The notes under the pieces are model-generated. The model was not told where the DNA came from, searched no databases, and was given only the letters and a program-made list of their open reading frames with translations. Below are positions 57,734 through 64,000 of a stretch of 64,000 nucleotides of DNA, piece after piece; positions within the stretch are counted from its first letter, which is position 1; the number at the start of each line of letters is the position of its first letter. Made by a program: the position numbers and the translations under genes. Where the stretch lies: NCBI RefSeq assembly GCF_002733955.1, contig NZ_NVXQ01000004.1, forward strand, positions 1-64,000. The letters run 5' to 3'. This stretch comes from Hoeflea sp. (GTDB lineage Bacteria > Pseudomonadota > Alphaproteobacteria > Rhizobiales > Rhizobiaceae).

Positions 57734-58535
57734 GGGACGGCTCCGGGGTTTCAAACATTGCGGTCAGGATCGCCGACAGGCGCTTGCCGCCGATGGGCGC
57801 CATGTCCTTGGTTTCCTGGTGGCTGAGCTCGCCGCCGGTCATGCCGGCGCCGAAATTGGTGATCACCGAAGCGGCGATGACATTGATGCCGAGGAACCGG
57901 GCGAGAATGACTTCGGGCACGGTGGACATGCCGACGGCGTCCGCGCCAAGCGTTCGCGCCATGCGGATTTCCGCCGGGGTTTCGAAGCTGGGGCCGGAAA
58001 ACCACATGTAGACACCTTCATGCAGCTCGGTTCCGGTGGCTTGAGCCGCGGCCTTCATGCGCTCGCCAAGCTCGCTGTCATAGGCGCTGGTCATGCCGAC
58101 GAAGCGACCATCGCTTGGTTCACCAAACAGCGGATTGGTGCCTGAGAAATTGATGTGATCGGAAATCCGCATCACCGAGCCGGGCGGCATGTCATTGCGC
58201 AAGGACCCGGCAGAGTTGGTCAGGATCAGATTGGTGACGCCGATGCCCTTGAGCGCCTCGAGCGGCGCGCGCATGGCATCGGCCCTGCCGTTTTCGTAAT
58301 AGTGGACGCGGCCGGACAGGATTACCACCGGGGTCTGACCGATGAGGCCGGCGACCACCTCTCCGGCATGGCCGGAAACGCCGCTTTCGGGAAAGCCCGG
58401 CAGATCGCCATAGGGAATGCGGATCGGGTCGGAAACGGTCTCGACCAACGAGCCAAGGCCCGATCCCAGCACCAGCGCATGGCGCGGCATCAGGCCTTCA
58501 AGCCGCTCTGTCAGCACATCGATCGCCGGGCTCAT
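57726..58535 (-). CDS. Purine-nucleoside phosphorylase (PNP/XapA type)
   Basis: ALVLGSGLGSLVETVSDPIRIPYGDLPGFPESGVSGHAGEVV, SGRVHYYENG, TNSAGSLRNDMPPGSVM. Confidence 0.94.
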   Translation of the reverse strand: MSPAIDVLTERLEGLMPRHALVLGSGLGSLVETVSDPIRIPYGDLPGFPESGVSGHAGEVVAGLIGQTPVVILSGRVHYYENGRADAMRAPLEALKGIGVTNLILTNSAGSLRNDMPPGSVMRISDHINFSGTNPLFGEPSDGRFVGMTSAYDSELGERMKAAAQATGTELHEGVYMWFSGPSFETPAEIRMARTLGADAVGMSTVPEVILARFLGINVIAASVITNFGAGMTGGELSHQETKDMAPIGGKRLSAILTAMFETPEPSHG

Positions 58536-58924
58536 CCGAGTGCCTCCGTGACGAAGGCGTGCGGCAACAGCTCGTCCATGCGCAATGTCTTCTTGATGCC
58601 CTCGGCGTCGCACAGATGCACCAGCGTATCGGCATCGGCAAATTCCGCCAGCCGCTGGCGGCATCCGCCGCAGGGCGGGCAGAGTTCGAGCTTTTCGGCA
58701 ATCACCGCAACTTCGCGGATGCGGGTGCCGCCAGCCATGACCATGTGGCTGATCGCAGTGGTTTCGGCGCACCAGCCTTCGGGAAACGAAATCACCTCGA
58801 TATTGGCCCCGGCATGGATCCTGCCGTCATCGGCGCGAATGGCCGCGCCGACGGGGAACTTGGAGTAAGGCGCATGGCATTTGGCCATGGCGTCACGGGC
58901 AGCCTCGAACAGGTCATGCGCCAT
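58532..58924 (-). CDS. cdd: Cytidine deaminase
   Basis: CHAPYSKFPVGAAIRADDGRIHAGANIEVISFPEGWCAETTAISHM, CPPCGGCRQRLAEF. Confidence 0.95.
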   Translation of the reverse strand: MAHDLFEAARDAMAKCHAPYSKFPVGAAIRADDGRIHAGANIEVISFPEGWCAETTAISHMVMAGGTRIREVAVIAEKLELCPPCGGCRQRLAEFADADTLVHLCDAEGIKKTLRMDELLPHAFVTEALG

Positions 58925-58925
58925 T

Positions 58926-59897
58926 TCATCGCTCCTTGACGTAAGGCACGCCGCCGGCGCGCGGCGGGATCGCCTTGCCGATGAAGCCTGCAAGCAGGAT
59001 CACGGTCAGCAGATAGGGCAATGCCTGCATGAACTGCACCGGCACCACGCCGATGATCGGCAGCTCGTTGCCCTGCATGCGGATCGACATGGCGTCGAGG
59101 AAACCGAACAGCAGGCAGGCGAACATGACGTTGACCGGCTTCCACTTGGCAAAGATCAGCGCCGCAAGTGCGATGAAGCCCTTGCCCGCGGTCATGCCCT
59201 TGACGAAGCCTGCGGTCATGGCCATCGACAGATAGGCGCCTGCAATGCCGCAGAGGATGCCGCAGCAGATCACTGCCCGGTAGCGCATCCAGGTCACAGA
59301 AATTCCGGCCGTGTCGACCGCGCCTGGATTTTCGCCGACGGCGCGCAGCCGAAGCCCGAAGCGGGTCCTGTAAAGCACCCACCAGGTAAACGGAATCAGC
59401 ATGAACGCCAGATAAGTGAGCAGGAAATGCCCGGACAGCAGGTCGGAATAGATCGGGCCCAAAACCGGGATGTCGGCGATCTCGGCGGCAAAGGGGAGTT
59501 CGACCGTGGTGAAGCGGGCGTCGCCGCTCAATTGCGGTGTGCGTCCGCCCTGCCGGAACCAGGCCTGTCCGAGAATGACCGTGGCGCCGAGCGCGATGAA
59601 GTTGATGGCCACGCCCGAGACGATCTGATTGCCGCGCTGGGTGATCGAGGCAAATCCATGCACCAGCCCGAGGCAGACCGAGACGAGAATGGCGGCACAA
59701 AGACCGATGAGGGCGGAGCCAGTGACCGCCGCGGCGGCGCCCCCGGCAAAGGCTGCGGCCAGCATCTTGCCCTCGAGGCCAATGTCGAAAATGCCGGCGC
59801 GCTCGGAGTAGAGACCGGCCAAGGCGGCCAGGATCAGCGGCACCGACACACGGACGGTGGACTGCAGAATGACGATGAGAGTGTCGAAATATTCCAT
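58926..59897 (-). CDS. Nucleoside-type ABC transporter permease
   Basis: MEYFDTLIVILQSTVRVSVPLILAALAGLYSERAGIFDIGLEGKMLAAAFAGGAAA (BPD_transp_2). Confidence 0.93.
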   Translation of the reverse strand: MEYFDTLIVILQSTVRVSVPLILAALAGLYSERAGIFDIGLEGKMLAAAFAGGAAAAVTGSALIGLCAAILVSVCLGLVHGFASITQRGNQIVSGVAINFIALGATVILGQAWFRQGGRTPQLSGDARFTTVELPFAAEIADIPVLGPIYSDLLSGHFLLTYLAFMLIPFTWWVLYRTRFGLRLRAVGENPGAVDTAGISVTWMRYRAVICCGILCGIAGAYLSMAMTAGFVKGMTAGKGFIALAALIFAKWKPVNVMFACLLFGFLDAMSIRMQGNELPIIGVVPVQFMQALPYLLTVILLAGFIGKAIPPRAGGVPYVKER

Positions 59898-59901
59898 GGT
59901 C

Positions 59902-61035
59902 TTATTCCGCCGCTGGCAAGGGTTTGTCGGAGCCTGATCCGCCGAGGGTGGCGAAAAACGCGGTGATCGCGGGGCGGAACATGTTTTCCAGCGCACCGGC
60001 AAACAGGATAACGAGGCCCTGGATGATGGTGATCATGTCACGCGAGATCTGCGGCATCTCGAAGGAGATTTCCGCGCCGCCCTGATAGAGCATACCGAAC
60101 AGGATGGCCGCGGGGATGATGCCGGCCGGATGGGAGCGGCCCATCAGCGCCACGGCGATGCCGACGAAACCGGCGCCGCTGACGAAATCGAGCTGCATGC
60201 GGTGCTGGTCGCCCATGATCGGGTTCAGCGCCATCATGCCGGCCAGCGCGCCCGACATCATCATGGTGATGACGATGATCCGGCTCTGGCGAATGCCGGC
60301 ATAGGCTGCCGCGGTGGGGCTGTGCCCCATGGTGCGTATTTCATAGCCCAGCTTCGTGCGCCAGATCACCACCCAGACGACAAAGGCCGCGACCAGCGCC
60401 AGCAGGAAAGAGAGGTTGAACGGCGCGCCGCCGATATCGAGGCCGACGGAAGCAAGCAGCCAGTCGAGCCGCGGCAATTGTCCGCCATCGGCAAAGGCGC
60501 GGGTCTGCGGCGCCATGGAGCCCGCCGGCTTGAGCACGTCCACCAGCACATAGACCATCAGGCTCGAGGCAATGAAATTGAACATGATGGTGGTGATCAC
60601 CACGTGGCTGCCGCGCTTGGCCTGCAGCCACCCCGGGATCATCGCCCAGAAACCGCCGACCATCGCCGCGCCGAGAATGGCGGCGGGAAAGACGATGTAC
60701 CAGGGCGCGAACTGATCGAGCCAGAGGCAGGGCAGCGCCACACCGAGGCCCGCAACATAGGCCTGGCCTTCGCCGCCGATGTTGAACAGGCCGCAATGGA
60801 AGGCGACAGCCACGGCCAGCCCGGTAAAGATGAAATTGGTGGCGTAGTAGAGCGTGAAGCCGATGCCTTCACCATAGCCGAAAGCGCCCTCGATCAGCAG
60901 GCTTGCGGCGCGCAGCGGGCTTTCGCCCACGGCCAGCACCACCAGGCCCGCGACAAGAAAGGCCACGATCAGATTGATCAGCGGGATCAATCCATAATCC
61001 ACCCAGGCGGGCAGCTTTGCATAGGGCACACTCAT
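59902..61035 (-). CDS. Nucleoside-type ABC transporter permease
   Basis: FTGLAVAVAFHCGLFNIGGEGQAYVAGLGVALPCLWL; YEIRTMGHSPTAAAYAGI. Confidence 0.93.
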   Translation of the reverse strand: MSVPYAKLPAWVDYGLIPLINLIVAFLVAGLVVLAVGESPLRAASLLIEGAFGYGEGIGFTLYYATNFIFTGLAVAVAFHCGLFNIGGEGQAYVAGLGVALPCLWLDQFAPWYIVFPAAILGAAMVGGFWAMIPGWLQAKRGSHVVITTIMFNFIASSLMVYVLVDVLKPAGSMAPQTRAFADGGQLPRLDWLLASVGLDIGGAPFNLSFLLALVAAFVVWVVIWRTKLGYEIRTMGHSPTAAAYAGIRQSRIIVITMMMSGALAGMMALNPIMGDQHRMQLDFVSGAGFVGIAVALMGRSHPAGIIPAAILFGMLYQGGAEISFEMPQISRDMITIIQGLVILFAGALENMFRPAITAFFATLGGSGSDKPLPAAE

Positions 61036-62567
61036 TGTGCGGCCTCCTTGGAATCTTCCACACCGGCCATCAGCAGGCCAAGCTCACCCTCGCCGGCATC
61101 CGGCGCGCGTTCGCCGACAATGCGGCCGTCAAACATCACCAGCACCCGGTCGGACAGGGAACGGATCTCGTCGAGTTCGACCGAGACCAACAGGACTGCC
61201 TTGCCGGCGTCGCGCATCTCGATGATGCGCTTGTGAATGAACTCGATGGCGCCGACATCGACACCGCGGGTCGGCTGACCGATGACGAGCACCGCCGGAT
61301 CGCGTTCCATTTCCCGCGCCAGCACGATCTTCTGCTGGTTACCGCCGGAAAAATTGGCCGTCTTGAGCCTGGGGTTGGGCGGACGGATGTCGTATTTCTC
61401 GATCTTGTCGGTGGCGTCCTTGCGGATCGCATCGATGTTGAGAAACATGCCGTTGAGATATTTCGGATCGTCGTGATAGCCGAGAATGGAGTTCTCGCTT
61501 TCATCGAATTTCAGCACCAGACCCATGTGCTGGCGGTCTTCCGGCACATGGGCGAGGCCGCGATGCCTGAGCTCCGAGGGATCGGCGGTGCCGGTGACAT
61601 GGATCGGCTCGCCCTGCAGCAGCACCTTGCCTGACACCGCGCGGCGAATGCCGGAAATGGCCTGCAGCAATTCGGACTGGCCATTGCCCGCGACGCCGGC
61701 AATGCCGACGATCTCGCCGGCACGGACATCGAAGGAGACATTCTTGACCATGGCGACGCCGCGACCATCGCGCACCGACAGGTTTTCGACCGAGAGCAGC
61801 ACATCGCCCGGTGTCGCCGGGCCCTTGTCAACCTGCAGCAGCACGTGGCGACCGACCATGAGTTCGGCCAGTTCCTCCACCGAGGTTTCGGCCGTGGTGC
61901 GAGTGGCAACCATTTCGCCACGGCGCATCACCGAGACCTCGTCGGTCACCGCCATGATTTCGCGCAGCTTGTGGGTGATCAGCAGGATGGTCTTGCCCTG
62001 CGACTTGAGCTGCTCGAGAATCCGGAACAGGTGATCGGCCTCCGCAGGCGTCAGCACGCCGGTGGGTTCGTCAAGGATCAGGATCTCGGCGCCGCGATAG
62101 AGCGCCTTGAGGATCTCGACGCGCTGCTGAAGGCCGACCGGGAGTTCCTCGATGACGGCATCGGGATCGACCTCAAGCTCGTATTCCTGCTCGAGCCGGC
62201 GCAATTCGTCGCGTGCCTTGGTGATGCCGGCATTGAGGACCTGGCTTTCCTCGGCGCCCAGCATGATGTTTTCGAGAACGGTGAAATTCTCGACCAGCAT
62301 GAAATGCTGGTGGACCATGCCGATGCCGGCCGCGATCGCCGCGTTCGGATCCTTGATCACGGTCTTCCTGCCATCGACGAAGATGTCGCCCGCGCCGGCC
62401 TGGTAGAAACCGTAGAGGATCGACATCAGGGTCGATTTTCCAGCGCCGTTCTCGCCGATGATTCCGTGAATGGTGCCCTTGCGGACACGCATGTTGATGT
62501 TCTTGTTGGCGTGAACGAGACCGAATTTCTTGTCGATCCCCTTCAGCTCAATGGCAATGTCGTTCAT
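61032..62567 (-). CDS. Nucleoside-type ABC transporter ATP-binding protein (two ABC domains)
   Basis: GIIGENGAGKSTLMSILYG; VGLQQRVEILKALYRGAEILILDEPTGVLTP; FSGGNQQKIVLAREM. Confidence 0.95.
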   Translation of the reverse strand: MNDIAIELKGIDKKFGLVHANKNINMRVRKGTIHGIIGENGAGKSTLMSILYGFYQAGAGDIFVDGRKTVIKDPNAAIAAGIGMVHQHFMLVENFTVLENIMLGAEESQVLNAGITKARDELRRLEQEYELEVDPDAVIEELPVGLQQRVEILKALYRGAEILILDEPTGVLTPAEADHLFRILEQLKSQGKTILLITHKLREIMAVTDEVSVMRRGEMVATRTTAETSVEELAELMVGRHVLLQVDKGPATPGDVLLSVENLSVRDGRGVAMVKNVSFDVRAGEIVGIAGVAGNGQSELLQAISGIRRAVSGKVLLQGEPIHVTGTADPSELRHRGLAHVPEDRQHMGLVLKFDESENSILGYHDDPKYLNGMFLNIDAIRKDATDKIEKYDIRPPNPRLKTANFSGGNQQKIVLAREMERDPAVLVIGQPTRGVDVGAIEFIHKRIIEMRDAGKAVLLVSVELDEIRSLSDRVLVMFDGRIVGERAPDAGEGELGLLMAGVEDSKEAAQ

Positions 62568-62866
62568 GTCCCCTCGTCTTTTTTGTTTGCCGTCACCGGC
62601 TCATCGCCGGCGCAGCTTGCGGTCCAAAACGTCACATCGCCCTTGAAACGCTGAGCTCGTCTGTCCCTTGAGGTCGTGTGCGGCCTGTCGAAAACCGATA
62701 CAAATTTTCGGGCCAATGCTTTAGTCTCGACAGTTCTGATTGCAAAGTCCAGAATCAAATGAGAGCGCAGTTTTTGTGGCCGATTGTTTTCAACATGGCC
62801 GGGTACCGGGTGCGGGCCAGGTCCGGGCTCTTGCCCCCAGGCGCATGACATGGTGAAAGCAGGCCT

Positions 62867-63301
62867 ATGACAAGATCGCCACCACCACCCCGCACCGCCT
62901 TCAAGGCGTTTCGCGAGCTGCAGACCCGCTGGGCGGACAATGATGTCTATGGCCACATGAACAATGTGGTCCACTATCAGCTGTTCGACACGGCCATCAA
63001 TCACTGGCTGATTGAACAGGGGCTGCTTGATCCGCTCAAGGGTGAGATTGTCGGGCTGGTTGTCGAAACCGGCTGCCGCTACCACGCCGAGGCGATGTTT
63101 CCGGACGCGATCACCGCCGGCATCAGCGTCGAGCGGCTTGGCGGATCCTCGGTCACCTACACAATCGGCCTGTTCCGCAATGACGAGGAGACGGCCTTCG
63201 CTGACGGCCGGTTTGTCCATGTCTATGTCGACCGCGCGGCACGGCGGCCGGTTCAGTTGCCGGAGACCTGGCGCGCAGTTCTCGGGACCATCGAAACATG
63301 A
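62867..63301 (+). CDS. Acyl-CoA thioesterase (4HBT/hot-dog family)
   Basis: LQTRWADNDVYGHMNNVVHYQLFDTAINHWLIEQG. Confidence 0.92.
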   Translation: MTRSPPPPRTAFKAFRELQTRWADNDVYGHMNNVVHYQLFDTAINHWLIEQGLLDPLKGEIVGLVVETGCRYHAEAMFPDAITAGISVERLGGSSVTYTIGLFRNDEETAFADGRFVHVYVDRAARRPVQLPETWRAVLGTIET

Positions 63302-63528
63302 GCGAAAAAGACGAGACCAGCATCGACACCGAAACCCGGCTTGTGCGGCTCGAGGAACTGGTCGCGCACCAGCAGGCCGCGATCGAGGACCTGTCGCGGC
63401 AATTGACCGAAGGCTGGAAACAGAGCGAGAAGCTACGCAAGGAGCTGGCCCGGCTCACCGACCGGTTCGATGAGCTTGAAGACGGCGCTGACGCCCCGCC
63501 CGCCAATCAGCCGCCGCCACACTGGTAG
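63298..63528 (+). CDS. slyX: SlyX family protein
   Basis: RLVRLEELVAHQQAAIEDLSRQLTEGWKQSEKLRKELARLTDRFDELED...NQPPPHW C-terminus. Confidence 0.93.
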   Translation: MSEKDETSIDTETRLVRLEELVAHQQAAIEDLSRQLTEGWKQSEKLRKELARLTDRFDELEDGADAPPANQPPPHW

Positions 63529-63549
63529 GTTGACGCTTCACGTGCGCGG

Positions 63550-64000
63550 TCAGCTCGCGGCTGGCTCATAGCTGACGAAGGCGAAGCGGCTGCCATCGGG
63601 CGACCAGCAGGGCACATTGATGGTGCCTTGGCCGCCAAACAATTTCAGCAGCGTGCGGACAGATCCGTCAACCAGGTCGAGCAGCCACAATTCGACATCG
63701 CGGTCGCGCGGGTGGCCTTCGGTTCCAGGCTGGTAGCTCAGATACAGAATCTTGCCGCCACCGGGCGCGGGATGCGGAAACCAGTTGACCCGGTCGTCAG
63801 CGGTCATCTGCTCGGGCATGCCACCAGCGGCCGGAATTCGCCACAGATCCATGGAACCGCCTCGATCGGAATTGAACCAGATCCAGGCGCCATCGGGCGA
63901 ACAGTCCGGCCCGTCATAATGGCCGCCGCCGCTGACGAGGTGCTGTTCGGCGCCGCCCTCAATTTCGATCGTGTAGAGGCCGAAGACATCCTCGCGGCGG
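63550..64000 (-). CDS. TolB-like beta-propeller (PD40/WD40-like) protein, 5' truncated by window edge
   Basis: Frame remains open to the window end: ...REDVFGLYTIEIEGGAEQHLVSGGGHYDGPDCSPDGAWIWFNSDRGGSMDLWRIPAAGG...CWSPDGSRFAFVSYE. Confidence 0.88.
   Translation of the reverse strand, partial: RREDVFGLYTIEIEGGAEQHLVSGGGHYDGPDCSPDGAWIWFNSDRGGSMDLWRIPAAGGMPEQMTADDRVNWFPHPAPGGGKILYLSYQPGTEGHPRDRDVELWLLDLVDGSVRTLLKLFGGQGTINVPCWSPDGSRFAFVSYEPAAS

Overview
GC-rich, gene-dense alphaproteobacterial chromosome segment. Gene order and protein character suggest Rhizobiales/Hyphomicrobiales; this is inferred, no database search was run. Most of it is recognisable: an RND efflux pair with a divergent TetR regulator; a phosphorelay / cyclic-di-GMP island (MASE1-CHASE-PAS hybrid kinase, REC, Hpt, REC-degenerate GGDEF-PilZ, REC-REC-GGDEF, EAL); ALDH; lytic transglycosylase; dnaX-ybaB-recR followed by the SRP RNA; HIT, nudC, pheA, kdsB and a cytochrome c; a yejABEF-type peptide ABC operon; MarR-NlpC/P60; leucyl aminopeptidase; a full Tad/Flp pilus locus; a nucleoside-salvage region (deoB-add-upp, and deoA-deoC-pnp-cdd with an ABC transporter) split by a solitary flagellin gene; a thioesterase, SlyX and a truncated TolB-like gene at the right edge. 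I saw no transposases, phage genes, CRISPR arrays, tRNAs or rRNAs. The best leads are: (1) the phosphorelay/c-di-GMP island, whose kinase has a FixL-like PAS with the heme-ligand His and an Arg conserved; (2) a degenerate GGDEF with retained I-site fused to PilZ; (3) exact TTAA-N7-TTAA CtrA-type boxes next to the c-di-GMP genes and the orphan flagellin; (4) several perfect inverted repeats in intergenic or operator positions; (5) a decayed flavin-reductase fragment.
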